A stretch of DNA of 64,000 bases from Valencia hispanica (taxonomy: Eukaryota; Chordata; Actinopteri; Cyprinodontiformes; Valenciidae), in contig OY747702.1 of the NCBI GenBank assembly GCA_963556495.2, positions 14,846,903-14,910,902 on the forward strand, in the 5' to 3' direction. Below are positions 31,605 to 43,271 of this stretch, in pieces (the first letter of the stretch is position 1; each line of letters starts with the position of its first letter). The notes below the pieces were generated by a model. The model was not told where the DNA came from, did no database searches, and saw nothing but the letters and a program-made list of their open reading frames with translations. The translations under genes were made by a program, and so were the position numbers.

Positions 31605-31705
31605 TTCCTGGGTTCAAATCCTGCTCATGGAGTTTTGCATGTTCTTCCCATATAGTACCCCACCTCTCGCACAATGACCACTGGAGATAGGCCCCAGCTC
31701 TGCAA
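31605..31705 (+). mobile_element. SINE-like repeat fragment
   Basis: GGGTTCAAATCCTGCTCATG, GTTTTGCATGTTCTTCCCAT, GTACCCCACCTCTCGC and GACCACTGGAGATAGGCCCC match the ends of the 15505 family, with the middle deleted. Confidence 0.6.
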
Positions 31706-32192
31706 AAAATATAAAAGGCATTTCCCATAAAGTTGTTTTCCTTAAATATATTTCCTCATAAAGTTTTAAAATGACAAATCGCATGTAAATATGCATGTTA
31801 TTATGTGAATTTTTCATGTTTGCATTATATCACTCTACTTCCCATGGAAATTGACTGACCACCTTAATAGTCTACTATGTTATTTATGGCATCCCCGGGT
31901 CTGTGAATGTCCTCATGAGTAAAAAGCAGGAGGTGTTTGTGCTTCAAATCAACATAATGGTCACCAGGAAAAGTGGTAAAAAAGTATTCAGAGATCCTAT
32001 CTTTCATGATAAAATCATTCAGATCTTTCCAAAGTACGCTACAGCTTTTAGTCCTTGTTGGTGATGGTAAAAAATATATATATTACTAACATTCAGCTTT
32101 GTATATGAAATGTAAAAACAAATAAAAACAACTTAAAGGAAGGACAGAAGACAAAAGGAACAAATGAAGACAAGACAAAAGAAAGGAAGAGA
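31706..32192. other. No gene or known repeat recognised
   Basis: AT-rich sequence grading into a purine-rich lead-in to the next microsatellite. Confidence 0.5.
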
Positions 32193-32312
32193 GAGGAAGG
32201 AAGGAAGGAAGGAAGGAAGGAAGGAAGGAAGGAAGGAAGGAAGGAAGGAAGGAAGGAAGGAAGGAAGGAAGGAAGGAAGGAAGGAAGGAAGGAAGGAAGG
32301 AAGGAAGGAAGG
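32193..32312 (+). repeat. (GGAA)n microsatellite, about 30 units
   Basis: Essentially uninterrupted GGAA repeat ending directly at the 3' end of an L2 copy. Open frames across it (repeated SFLP on the minus strand) are artefacts. Pure arrays of GGAA are known ETS-factor binding substrates, but nothing here shows use. Confidence 0.97.
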
Positions 32313-33996
32313 ATAAGGCAAGAAAAGGCAATTTTATTTGTATAGCACACTTTCAACAGCAGGGTAATTCAAGGTGCTTTACATGATTTGGTGATAAAAA
32401 AAAAAAACAAAAAACAAAAAAAACAATGTAAATTAAAAGTTAAAGAAACACACATTACACATGATACACAAAAGTAAGAGAAAGATCTTACAAAAGTAAG
32501 AGAAAGATCAATAAAGCAAGACAGCATGAGCAAATTTTATACATATGACATCAATCATTTAATCGAAGGCAATTCTAAACAGATGGGTTTTTAGTCTCGA
32601 TTTAAAGCAGTTCAGAGTTTCAGCAGCTCTACACTCTACACCAATGTTATTGGTTGCTATAATCTTGCCTAGTGGGAGCATGTAGATATTAAATAAGAGG
32701 GGCCCCAGGATGGAGCCCTGGGGCACCCCACATGTGATTTCTGTTTGTTCTGATGAAAAGTTTCCTATTGAAACATAGAAGTCCCTGTTCTTTAGGTAAG
32801 ACTCAAACCAGCCAAGCAGTATACCAGAAAGTCCGACCCAGCTCTCCAGTCGTTCCAATAAAATATCATGATCAACAATCCTGCACTGAGGTCCAACAGA
32901 ACCAGCACTGTGGTTCTACCACAGTCTGTATTTATGCGGATGTCATTAAATACTTTGACGAGGGCAGTCTTGGTGCTGTGGTAAGCATGGAAACCAGACT
33001 GAAAAACATCAAAACGGTTTGTCATTGTTATGAAGCTATTTAACTGCTGAAACACCGCTTTTTCAGTAATCTTACTGATGAATGGAAGATTAGAGATTGG
33101 CCTGTAGTTCTGCATTAACGTGTTGTCCAGATTCTTCTTCTTTAGTAGTGGTTTAATAACTGCTGTTTTTAAAGCCTGGGGGAAGACACCTGACAGGAGG
33201 GATGAGTTCACTATTTGAACAAGATCAGACACAATTACAGGAATAACTTTCTTTAGAAAAGCTGTGGGTAGGATATCAAGACAGCAAGAGGAGGAGCTTA
33301 ATTGGATAATGATTTTTTCAAGGCTGTTCTGGTTAAATTGGTGGAATAAGACATTTTCTCTACATTGTTGTTGATTGGGGATGGCACTGGTTGTGGGTTC
33401 GATATTGAGGTACAGATTGACCGTCTAATTGTTAGAATCTTTTCAGTGAAAAAGCTGGTAAATTCATTGCAGACCCTGGTAGAGTTTAGTTCTGGGGCTA
33501 CTGTCACTAAAGGATTTGTTAGTCTTTCCACTGTTGCAAATAGAGTCCGTGCATTATTAATGTTTCTGTTGATGATTTCAGAAAACAACAATTCCCTAGC
33601 TTCTTTTATAGTTAGCTGATATCTATTCAGTCTCTCTTTGTAGATCTCACAGTGAACCTGGAGTCGAGTTTTCCGCCATTTTCTCTCGACTCCTCGACAC
33701 TCCCTTTTTTCACTACGTACCAGTGGATCGCTTGTCCACGGAGACTTCTTTCTAGCTGAGACTACTTTCACTTTAGTTGGAGCAATGGAATCCATGATGT
33801 CTGAGATTTTTGCAAGGAAATTGTCTACCAGCTTATTTACTGAGTTTGAGTTGGGAGATGAGGGGGACGTGGGGAACTGTCCTCTAGAAAATGCTTTATT
33901 ATAGTGGTCTTACTGTGGCTGGATAATTTAGCGGAGATGGTACTTTCAAAGAAAATACAGAAATGGTCAGATAATGCAATATTAATTACAGAGATA
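32313..33996 (-). mobile_element. L2 LINE, 5'-truncated with an in-frame internal deletion
   Basis: Aligns on the minus strand with the near-complete L2 at 38763-43470. From the 3' end it shows the GGCAATTTTATTTGTATAGC tail and the C-terminal [14 protein letters not shown]. It then jumps directly from 32637 to the region upstream of the YADD box ([12 protein letters not shown]), leaving out about 755 bp that encode YADD and most of the C-terminal domain. [19 protein letters not shown], the endonuclease-RT linker and [16 protein letters not shown] follow. The join keeps the frame. Other breaks are a small deletion near 32885, a premature stop region near 33290 and a ~31-bp deletion near 33872. 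It ends at 33996 within the endonuclease domain. Dead. Confidence 0.9.
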
Positions 33997-34113
33997 TTGG
34001 ATAAAGGGAAGGTGTGATAGAAGGAAGGAAAGAAGGAAACACAGGAAGATACATGGAAGAGAAGAACAAAGTAAGCAAGGACAGACACATGGTAGAAAAG
34101 ACGCAAGACCAGA

Positions 34114-34118
34114 AAGAG

Positions 34119-34205
<87 letters not shown>

Positions 34206-34222
34206 GAAAGAAAGAGAAAGAA
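34114..34222 (+). repeat. (GAAA)n microsatellite
   Basis: About 25 GAAA units, with GAGAAA variants at each end. A purine-rich stretch (GAAGGAAGG) from 34018 links it to the truncated 5' end of the L2 copy. Confidence 0.97.
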
Positions 34223-36208
34223 GTATCCCAGAAACAACCTTTAGACAATAAAATAGGGAACAAATTATGGAAATACATAGTTTTTATACTCTTACTTTAT
34301 TTGTCATTCAAATTAAATTCCAGACTTTTCCATTAACTGCATCACCATGGATGCATTAGAAACCTTTTTCACTTTTTTTTTATTTATTTTTTAACTTTAA
34401 CTGTTCTCTTTAGGTTTGCAAAGCCTCGGCCGCATGTGGGGAAACACAAGCCGCAGGCATCTCTGTGCTTATATTGTTAGAGCTTTCATTCTGTTGGTGG
34501 GAGATTTAATCAGGGCACTCACATTAGAAGAGGTGTGCATAATTGCACGGGGTTTGATGAGAGTGCAACACGTCTCTCAAATTAGACATTGCAGCTGGAG
34601 CGGTCATACCTTTCAGGCTTCTCCCTGCTGTATTCAGACTAGAAAACTTTGTTAACTGCAGAGTTCCCTGTAAGCACGTGAATGGTAGGTGGTGGTCGGA
34701 CGGAGCACCTGGAGACTTAGAGCACCTCGCATCATGACAAGATGGAAAGGGATGTCATATGTCAGGGCATGTTCTCTGTGTGTCATTTAAACTGATGTTG
34801 ATGTGCCTAAATATACCTAGTGGTAACGCTTAATTCCATTTGCATTTCCATCGCATTACCATAATCATAGACCCATGTTATTAAAGCCTCTGTAATCATC
34901 TTATAATTGAAGGAGGTATTTGATGTTCACCTATATGTAGAAGACACCTTGGGTTGTGGATTCTGAGATCAACTTGTAATATTCATGTAGATCAGTGTTA
35001 GTGAAAACTGCTGGACACTCGTTCATTACTGACCTGTTTTACTGTGGTCCGACAAGTTATCTAAAATAGACTGACATTTTTTTTAACGACCTGCTTCTCC
35101 TTAAATCTTGCAAATATACTTCTATTTTAACAAAATTCTTAAACACATAACGTTGTTGAAAATCCGCGGGGCCGTTTTTTTTAATGATACATAGGAGATG
35201 GTGGCTGCCATACCACAGTCTTCGAAGCATTTTGATTGGTTTAGCCACCACATCTGTTAAGCTATTTAGCTACTTCAGATTTGAGGTAAGCACTAGTTCT
35301 TAAGAGTTCTGAATATGTACTGATTTTTTTGCTTTCCGATGTCTTGGGATAATTCCTAATACATTTTTGATAAACGCTACAAATTTGCAGATAATTTCTG
35401 ATCTATTTTGGCAGTTTATGATATTTACAGTGTATATAAAAATGAAAAAAATTTACAGTAAATGACTGTTTATATAAATTACTGAGATGTCTCTCCAGCA
35501 TAATCCATCCTGGAGGGTGGATCGGCTGTCTTGAGCCCTAGAAGGGCGAACGCTGCTCCTCCATGTCCTCAAAATAGTAATCAAAAGCAGAAACACAGAA
35601 TAACCTAGTGTCCAAACATAAACCCAACCCTGAAACTTGACATATCACTTACAGAAAGGGGAGTGTCCAGGAGAGTTTTAACTCGACTAACCTGGGATGT
35701 TGTTTAAATGCAGATAAATTTGGCTTTCTAACCTAATTTTCTGGGTGTCTTAGCTCGATTAGGAGTGGGCCAGTTCGGTTCAATTTCAGCTGGACTAAGA
35801 TGTATACGTATATTTCAAAAGTCCGAATTCAATCAGACTAAGGCAAAAAAAAAAAATATGTATAGAATTCTTACAGCATGTAAACCTAACAAGTGAAGGA
35901 AAGTCATAGAAAGAGAGTGTTTTAATGTATCTGTCCTCCTTTTCATGCCTTTCCAACAGACAGACAGGAGGACAGATACAATGAGGTGGAGAGTCTAAAT
36001 AATTGTTGATCCTGGTCCACTAAAGCTGGTTAAATAGACTAGAGGACAAAACCAATGTGTGTGTAAATGTGTAATCCTACCATTTTAAAAGTTCCACTAG
36101 TAATCCATCAACTTGCAGAGGAGTGGAAACATGTGGGTTCACCACTGTGTGCTTCGTTGGTTTTAGATGTTGCTTTTGCTTTGGGTGTTTTTGTTCCTTG
36201 TTATATGT

Positions 36209-36210
<2 letters not shown>
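34223..36210. other. No gene recognised; possible conserved non-coding stretch at 34400-34900
   Basis: The part at 34400-34900 is free of repeat signatures and has ATTTGCAT (octamer-like, about 34839) and TTATAATT motifs, as expected for intronic regulatory sequence. Around 35690-35850, paired AACTCGACTAA / AGTCCGAATTCAATCAGACT segments hint at a degraded MITE. Both are impressions only. Confidence 0.3.

Positions 36211-36296
<86 letters not shown>
36211..36296 (+). repeat. (TA)n microsatellite, about 43 units
   Basis: An uninterrupted TA run of about 86 bp, a potential cruciform former. It directly abuts the left end of a hAT-like element. Confidence 0.97.
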
Positions 36297-36299
<3 letters not shown>

Positions 36300-37262
36300 T
36301 GCTGTCATGCGATTAAAAAACTTTGAGATTAATTAATTATGATCTGTAATTAATTAATCTAATTAATCTCTTTTTTAATTTCACCTAATAATTGCTGAGA
36401 AAAGCCCTCCTTTTGAGGTATTTTCATTTAAATTCCTTACATTGTTGTGGTAGAACAAAAGTTTGATACATGTAATTAAAAACTGGCTTTATGAAGTCAT
36501 TTATTGTATTTAACAGACTTGAACAGATGCAGTCCCAGCCATCTCCATTCTGCTGTTTTTGTGACTATAGTCCCAAGTGGCGCCTGCCACCTTCTGCTTC
36601 GAGCATGCGCGATTCATTAGCGTTCTGGACGCAGTGGGGTAAATATGTTCTCTGAGTCCAACAGTTATGGAAAGCCAAGAGGTGTTAGGGGTTAAAACAT
36701 CATGTAATATACGTGTTATTTTTGATACCAATGGCTTGCCATTCCGGTGGACCTTGGCGGCCGGGTGGAGCTGCAGTGTGCGGTGCAGACTGGTTGCCTG
36801 CTGTGAGCTCTGTGACGGGAGAGCGTCCCGCTTCTCGGTGAGAAGAGTAACAATGTTACATGCTTCACCCAAAGTTTTCAATAACCCCATAAAAAGTTGC
36901 TAGATTTGCCGCTAGTTGTTTTTTTTTTGAGAAAGAATCGTTAGAGGCGTCTAAACACTCGCCATATATAGCAAAGTTGGCAACATTGTCGGCAACTCGC
37001 TGTTCCTTCCTCACCTCGCCCTCCCCACCACGATGGAAGCAGGTCATCTTCTGATGAGTTTACAGCCAACCGATGTCCACTTCAGGGTGTGGTTAACCCC
37101 GAACAACTCAAGCACAAGTAGCCCGATGAATAAAACGGGTTTTATTTAAAGGGAATTCGCATGCAGAAACTGTAATACTAAAGATTAAAAATTAGATTAA
37201 CGCGATTAAAAAACATAACACTTAGCGTGTCTGTAATTGATTAATCGCAATTAACGCATCTT
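36297..37262. mobile_element. hAT-like non-autonomous element with ATTAAT-rich ends
   Basis: The left end has GCTGTCATGCGATTAAAAAA followed by repeated TTAATTAAT. The right end has GATTAACGCGATTAAAAAAC and GATTAATCGCAATTAACGCA. Inverted TGCGATTAA/TTAATCGCA units mark both sides, as in a vertebrate repeat group usually classed as hAT. The middle is GC-richer with no complete transposase; minus-strand frames there have no domain I recognise. The target duplication was not resolved. Confidence 0.5.
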
Positions 37263-37645
37263 ACAATCCAGTAATGTAGCATCAACCAACTAATAAATGA
37301 AAAAACACGACAAGAAGAGAAATTAAATATTTTTGAATGCAAGAAACAGCTTTATATCACTTGAGTAATATTTTACAGAAAGGACAGCTTGAACTCTTTT
37401 GACATCTTTGACAACAGATCAAGTATAGGATGCGCACACAGCAGAATCAACTTTCTGATTAAATGCATTAATTAAGCACAGCAAAGTGCAATGGTTTTTT
37501 TTATTGGTGAAGGCATGGCAACTACATTTGATTACGTAAAATGTGAGCACAGAGAGATGATCTGTCCACAATTATAAAATACCACAGTACTAGTTGCCTG
37601 AAGATAAGACGTAATATGCGCATTATTTTTCAGACAAATTATAAA
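37263..37645. other. No gene or known repeat recognised
   Basis: AT-rich sequence between the hAT-like element and an L2 fragment. Confidence 0.5.
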
Positions 37646-38366
37646 GCCAAGCCAAGGCAAGGCAAGGCAATTTTATTTGTGTGGCACACTTTCAACAACA
37701 AGGTGATTCAAGGTGCTTTACATGATTAGAGGTAAAATAAAAACAGCATTAAAACACAGACAAAGCAAATAAAGTAAAAAGCAATAAAAGAAGAAGTACA
37801 CATAGATACTTCAAGGCATTACAAAGTATATAATGCAGAAACAGCAAGAAGGATAAACAAAACAAGATACTGTATATGAAAGCCTTACTCAAAGGCAGCT
37901 ATAAACAGATAAGTTTTTAGTTGTGACTTAAAAGAACTCAGTGTTTCAGCAGCTTTGCAGTTTTCTGGAAGTTTGTTCCAGATTAGAGGGGGATAGAAAC
38001 TGAAAGCTGCTTCTCTATGTTTGGTTCTAATTCTAGGGATGTTGGGTCGACTGGAATTAGAGGACCTGAGTGATCTGGTGGGTTGGTATAGTAACAGTAG
38101 ATCTTCAACATACTTTGGTACTAAGCCATTCAATGATTTATAAACTAGTAAAAGTATTTTGAAGTCTATTCTCTGAGCTACAGGGAGCCAGTGTAAGGAC
38201 TTTAGAACTGGGGTGATGTGCTCTACTTTCCTGGTTCTAGTGAGGAACACGAGCAGCAGAGTTCTGGATCAGCTGCAGCTGTCTGATTGACTTTTTAGGC
38301 AGACCTGCGAAGGCGCTGTTGCAGTAATCAATCCAACTAAAGATAAACACATGGATGAGTTTTTCG
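37646..38366 (-). mobile_element. L2 LINE 3' fragment
   Basis: The 3' end is at the left, with (GGCAA)n and TTTTATTTGTGTGGCACACT, followed by about 120 codons of the polymerase C-terminus ([20 protein letters not shown] ... ENCKAAETLSSFKSQLKTYL). It ends in the region equivalent to 39432 of the near-complete copy. By eye it diverges more from the 38763 element than the 32313 copy does in the same region (for example ENCKAAETLSSF against [12 protein letters not shown]), so it is an older or different subfamily. Confidence 0.88.
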
Positions 38367-38762
38367 AAGATACCAATATTAATGTTAGCTCATAATATAA
38401 CCATTGGCATATTCTGGGTGAAAAATAAATGACTTAAGAAAACTGAAAAAAACACTTGTATTGCACATAATAATAGCGTGAGAGTAGCTCAGTATAACCG
38501 TGTAAAATATACTTTTCTCAACTAACAGAAACAAAACAGCAATAAGAATGTTTGATTAAAATGGTCCTTGCCCAGTGAAGTGAAAGCCTTTGCTGCCGCT
38601 GTAGTCCGCGAACATTCATAATTTACAGTACAGCTATGCACGTGATCCAGCGGTCCAATTAAAATCCATGTTCTTTTCAGACGCATTTTTGTTTACAGCA
38701 AAGAGCTATTATGATTACAGCTTCTGAGGAGAATAATTAGTCTGACTGTAATGAACCTAATA
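38367..38762. other. No gene or known repeat recognised
   Basis: AT-rich sequence between two L2 copies. A TAATTAGTCTGACTGTAATG segment near 38740 may be a MITE end. Confidence 0.4.
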
Positions 38763-38965
38763 GGCAAGGCAAGGCAAGGCAAGGCAATTTTATTTGTATA
38801 GCACACTTTCAACAGCAGGGCAATTCAAGGTGCTTTACATGATTTGGTGATTTAAAAGAAACACATAAAAGAAACACACATTATACATGATACACAATAA
38901 AGCAAGAGAAAAATAAAAAAAAGCAAGAGAGCATGAACACATTTCATACATATAACATCAAGCAT

Positions 38966-41950
38966 TTACTCAAAGGCAATTCTAAACAGATGGGTTTTTA
39001 GTCTCGATTTAAAGCAGTTCAGAGTTTCAGCAGCTCTACACTCGTCAGGAAGTCTGTTCCAGATAAGGGGAGCATAGAAACTGAAAGCTGCTTCTCCATG
39101 TTTAGTTCTGAGTCTAGGGATGTTTAGTAGGCTAGAGTTGGAGGACCTGAGTGGTCTTGGTGGTTGGTACCATGACAACAGGTCTTCAACATATTTTGGT
39201 GCTAAGCCATGTAATGATTTATAAACTAGTAAAAGTATTTTAAAGTCTATTCTCTGAGCTACAGGGAGCCAGTGTAAGGACTTTAGAACGGGGGTGATGT
39301 GCTCTACTTTCCTGGTTCTAGTGAGGACGCGAGCGGCAGCGTTCTGGATCAGCTGCAGCTGTCTGATTGACTTTTTAGGCAGACCTATCAAGATGCTGTT
39401 GCAGTAATCAATCCGACTAAAGATAAACGCATGGATGAGTTTTTCTAGGTCGTGTTGCAAAATCAGTCCTTTAATGTTCTTCATGTGATAGAACGCTGAC
39501 CTTGTTATTGCCTTTATGTGACCCTGGAGGTTCAGGTCTGAGTCCATTACTACACCTAGGTTACGAACCTGATCAGTAGTTTCTAGCTGTATTAATTGAA
39601 GCTGTGTGCTGACTTTTGATCGTTCCTCCTTGGGTCCAAAAATAATCACTTCAGTTTTGTTTCTATTCAGCTGGAGAAAGTTATGGCACATCCATCCATT
39701 TATTTGGTCAATGCATTGATTTAGGGTTTGAATGGGTTCAGAGTCACCTGGTGACATTGTAATGTAGAGCTGAGTGTCATCCGCGTAGTTATGGTAGCTA
39801 ATGTTATTGGTCGCTATAATCTTGCCTAGTGGGAGCATGTAGATATTAAATAAGAGGGGCCCCAGGATGGAGCCCTGGGGAACCCCACATGTGATTTCTG
39901 TTCGTTCTGATGAAAAGTTTCCTATTGAAACATAGAAGTCCCTGTTCTTTAGGTAAGACTCGAACCAGCCAAGTACTGTACCAGAGAGTCCGACCCAGCT
40001 CTCCAGCCGTTCCAATAAAATATCATGATCAACAGTGTCAAATGCTGCACTGAGGTCCAACAGAACCAGCACTGTGGTTCTTCCACAGTCTGTATTTATG
40101 CGGATGTCATTAAATACTTTGACGAGGACAGTCTCGGTGCTGTGGTGAGCGCGGAAACCAGACTGAAAAGCATCAAAACGGTTTGTCGTTGTTATGAAGC
40201 CATTTAACTGCTGAAACACAGCTTTTTCAATAATCTTACTGATGAATGGGAGATTAGAGATTGGCCTGTAGTTCTGCATTAACGTGTTGTCCAGATTTTT
40301 CTTCTTTAGCAGTGGTTTAATAACTGCTGTTTTTAAAGCCTGAGGGAAGACACCTGATAGCAGTGATGAGTTCACTATTTGAACAAGATCAGAACCAATA
40401 ACAGGAAGAACTTTCTTTAGAAAAGCTGTGGGTAGGATATCAAGACAGCAGGAGGAGGAGCTTAATTGGATAATGATTTTTTCAAGGCTGTTCTGGTTTA
40501 ATTCGTGGAATTCAGACATTTTCTCTACATTGTTGTTGATTGGGGATAGCACTGGTTGTGTGTTCGATATTGAGGTACAGATTGACCGTCTAATTGTTAG
40601 AATCTTTTCAGTGAAAAAGCTGGCAAATTCATTGCAGGCCCTGGTAGAGTTTAGTTCTGGGGCTACTGTCACTAAAGGATTAGTTAGTCTTTCCACTGTT
40701 GCAAATAGAGTCCGTGCGTTATTAATGTTTCTGTTGATGATTTCAGAAAAGAAAGATTCCCTAGCATCTTTTATAGTTAGCTGATATCTATTCACTCTCT
40801 CTTTGTAGATCTCATAGTGAACCTGGAGTCGAGTTTTCCGCCATTTTCTCTCGGCTCGTCGACACTCTCTTTTTTCACTACGTACCAGTGGATTACTTGT
40901 CCACGGAGACTTCTTTCTACCTGAGACTACTTTCACTTTAGTTGGAGCAATGGAATCCATGATGTCTGAGATTTTCGCAAGGAAATTATCTACCAACTTA
41001 TTTACTGAGTTTGAGTTGGGAGATGAGGGGGATGTGGTGGAAGGATAAATACGTTTAAAGGTTTCTACTGAACTGTCCCCTAGAAAACGCTTTTTTATAG
41101 TGGTCTTACTTTGGCTGGGTAATTTAGCAGAGATGGTACTTTGAAAGAAAACACAGAAATGGTCAGATAATGCAATATTAATTACAGAGATGTCAGAAAT
41201 ATTTAAACCTTTGCTGATAATTAGGTCCAGAGTGTGTCCTTTATTGTGTGTTGGTTGTTTGACATGCTGGGTCAGGCCGTAGATGTGGAGAGTATCATCT
41301 AATGTTTTTGCTTGTCTATCTTGGGGGTTGTCGGTATGGATGTTAAAGTCCCCCACGATGATTAGTTGGTCATAGTCGATACATATTACAGAAAGAAGGT
41401 CATTGAAGTCATTAAAGAAGTTAGAGTTAAGTTTTGGTGGTTTATATAAACTTAGAAAAAACGCTTTGTTAGGCTTATTTATCTGGGTGGCTAGGTATTC
41501 AAAAGATTCAAACGCGCCCAGAGTTACCTTTTTAAAGTTCATTGAGTTGTGAAAGATGGTGGCTACACCTCCGCCTCGTTTGTGTTTTCTGTTCTCGCTT
41601 AAGAAATTATAATTTGGAGGACTGGATTCTATTAATGAAGTTGTTTCGTTATTTTCATCTAGCCAAGTTTCTGATAAAAAAAGGGCGTGTAAATTATGCT
41701 CAGTGATGAAGTCATTGATGAGAAAAGACTTTCCGGATAGAGATCTAATGTTTAATAAAGCTAACTTAAGTATTGTGATGACGGGCAGCTGACCCTTCCG
41801 ACAGGTTATCAATTTGAGATTTTGTTTAATATGAGAGCGTGTGGTTAACGGTTTATGTTTCCTGCTGCTGATAATCACTGATATAGCCTCAGGGGTGCCG
41901 GGTGAATTCTGGGAGACGGTAGGGGTGGATTTATTGCCCGGTTCCCTCAA
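38966..41950 (-). CDS. L2 ORF2: endonuclease-reverse transcriptase, 994 codons, intact
   Basis: The polyprotein nicks target DNA and reverse-transcribes the element's RNA there. An APE-type endonuclease spans about residues 60-270: NIRS (67-70), SETW (93-96, metal-binding Glu), RGGGVA (125-130), GDFNIH (200-205, Asp and Asn), HTLDLI (239-244) and LSDHF (261-265, catalytic Asp-His). The linker runs to about 500. Reverse transcriptase follows: [13 protein letters not shown] (about 630-642, motif A), [10 protein letters not shown] (689-698, motif B) and YADD (722-725, motif C, at 39787-39776). The conserved L2 C-terminal region ends [15 protein letters not shown]. No internal stop or frameshift. 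The frame opens with TTG just after a TGA at 41954-41956; the first ATG is at residue 136, inside the endonuclease, so the start mechanism is unclear. Catalytic residues look complete. Confidence 0.93.
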   Translation of the reverse strand: MREPGNKSTPTVSQNSPGTPEAISVIISSRKHKPLTTRSHIKQNLKLITCRKGQLPVITILKLALLNIRSLSGKSFLINDFITEHNLHALFLSETWLDENNETTSLIESSPPNYNFLSENRKHKRGGGVATIFHNSMNFKKVTLGAFESFEYLATQINKPNKAFFLSLYKPPKLNSNFFNDFNDLLSVICIDYDQLIIVGDFNIHTDNPQDRQAKTLDDTLHIYGLTQHVKQPTHNKGHTLDLIISKGLNISDISVINIALSDHFCVFFQSTISAKLPSQSKTTIKKRFLGDSSVETFKRIYPSTTSPSSPNSNSVNKLVDNFLAKISDIMDSIAPTKVKVVSGRKKSPWTSNPLVRSEKRECRRAERKWRKTRLQVHYEIYKERVNRYQLTIKDARESFFSEIINRNINNARTLFATVERLTNPLVTVAPELNSTRACNEFASFFTEKILTIRRSICTSISNTQPVLSPINNNVEKMSEFHELNQNSLEKIIIQLSSSSCCLDILPTAFLKKVLPVIGSDLVQIVNSSLLSGVFPQALKTAVIKPLLKKKNLDNTLMQNYRPISNLPFISKIIEKAVFQQLNGFITTTNRFDAFQSGFRAHHSTETVLVKVFNDIRINTDCGRTTVLVLLDLSAAFDTVDHDILLERLESWVGLSGTVLGWFESYLKNRDFYVSIGNFSSERTEITCGVPQGSILGPLLFNIYMLPLGKIIATNNISYHNYADDTQLYITMSPGDSEPIQTLNQCIDQINGWMCHNFLQLNRNKTEVIIFGPKEERSKVSTQLQLIQLETTDQVRNLGVVMDSDLNLQGHIKAITRSAFYHMKNIKGLILQHDLEKLIHAFIFSRIDYCNSILIGLPKKSIRQLQLIQNAAARVLTRTRKVEHITPVLKSLHWLPVAQRIDFKILLLVYKSLHGLAPKYVEDLLSWYQPPRPLRSSNSSLLNIPRLRTKHGEAAFSFYAPLIWNRLPDECRAAETLNCFKSRLKTHLFRIAFE

Positions 41951-41953
41951 ATA

Positions 41954-43271
41954 TCAGATATCTGTAATAATCAGTGGGGGGAAGCTCCCAGGCTTATGGA
42001 CACTAGTCCCAGGCGTTTGGTGTAGTCTAAGTTTAGGTGTTAATTGTGTCCCAAGTTTGATTTGCTCATTCAGTCTGTCTGTAAAGTTTCTAAATGGAGA
42101 CTCATTTGATGTGGCTGAGTCACAGGAAGATGAAGACTTAATCTCTGATGGTTGTTTATCTGTTCGGTCCTGTGGTGTCATCATGACTTGCTGTTTTTGT
42201 TCTCTGATATCCATGGGCGCCTCAAGGTCAGCTTTTGGGAGCAAGTGTTTTGCTTTCTGATGTTGATAAGAAAAAATGTTTGCTGCCAACAGCCTTACTC
42301 CGGACCTGTTCAAATAGCACATTCCTGCTTTAAACAGATGATTAGCACTTCCAAATACTTTGAAATTATTAATAAATGTGAACGACTTCTCAGCTGATTG
42401 TTTCTTCAACCATTTATGGAGCATGCGGAGTCTGCTAAATCTTTCATCATTCCCTTCAGGGACTGGTCCGCTGATGAGGATGTTTACGTTAAGTCCATCA
42501 AGTCTCTGTAGGAGATCAGAAAAGTCTCTTCAGAATCTCTGATTGTCTCATCGCGATATCTGCTGATCCAGCGTTAATGACAAGCTTTTCCAAAGCTGGA
42601 TGTTGGTCCAAGATTTTAGGGATTTTTTCTGATATTTCTCTCACTGTATTTTTGTAGCAGCTATAAACTTTGGTATTCTTGCTACAAAAAGCCTCAATTC
42701 CATTAATTGATCCGTCTTGTATGATAACAGTCTTTGCCGGGGGCGCTCTTACTTTATGTGTCCGTTTGATGCGGCTGGGTTTCTCCTGGTGGCTTTGACT
42801 TGTCCCGGGGGATGCGTCATCTTTCGGGGAACTCAAGGCTGCGAATCTGTTTTTCAGCGGGATTCCAGGTGGAGAAATATCTCTTGTTTTTGGCTGAAAC
42901 CTCTTTTGTTTACTTTTAGCAGAAGCGGCAGTTCTGGGTTCAGAGGTTTCTCTGTGTCGGAGTTTCTTCTGTTTTTTCTTCCTCGGAGAACAGGCTGGGG
43001 TTGATTTCATGCGTTTTAAAGCTGGCCAGTTTTCATTGTAGTGCGGAGTTCTGCCGCTCAGACGCCTGTAGGGAGTCTCTGTGACACGGTTAGACCGATG
43101 TAACACCGGGCTGATAGGCTGTTCCCTGTTTGTATTCAACGGTAAAGTTGTTTCATTTTGTCCATAATCAGCGTGGAGATCAAAATTAATTTCCAGACGA
43201 CGTAGCTTCGTTTCAATGCCCTCAATTCTGTGGAGCAGTTTTTCAAAATCCTCAGCTGAGCAAAAAGCCAT
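41954..43271 (-). pseudogene. L2 ORF1 (coiled coil plus esterase-like domain), one frameshift
   Basis: The likely start is ATG 43271 (MAFCSAEDFEKLLHRIEGIE), opening a short coiled coil. A basic, proline- and serine-rich stretch follows (KKKQKKLRHRETSE, KSKQKRFQPKTRD), suited to RNA binding. Then comes a SGNH/esterase-like domain (TVIIQDGSINGIEAF ... LEKLVINAGSADIAM ... LNRSGVRLLAANIF). One extra base at about 42517 shifts the frame after EILKRLF; without it the protein would be about 438 residues. In L2/CR1 ORF1 proteins the esterase normally shows GDS, GxND and DxxH; here these read QDGS, GSAD and AGMC, so the catalytic set appears degraded. It ends in ITDI at TGA 41954-41956. Confidence 0.8.

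Noticed and set aside
32086..32356. Open frames with repeated SFLP or similar
   Set aside because: They are translations of the GGAA microsatellite, open in all frames by construction.
32193..34222. CRISPR-like array
   Set aside because: The repeats are uninterrupted tetranucleotides with no spacers, in a vertebrate genome.
33982..34278. Open frames with repeated KERK or SFFL
   Set aside because: Translation artefact of the GAAA microsatellite.
36067..36336. 89-codon frame containing repeated YI
   Set aside because: Translation artefact of the TA array.
40025..40784. Plus-strand open frames of 60 and 118 codons
   Set aside because: They lie antisense to the intact L2 ORF2; their counterparts in the other L2 copy only reflect shared element sequence.
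42717..43004. Plus-strand 95-codon frame
   Set aside because: Antisense shadow of L2 ORF1.
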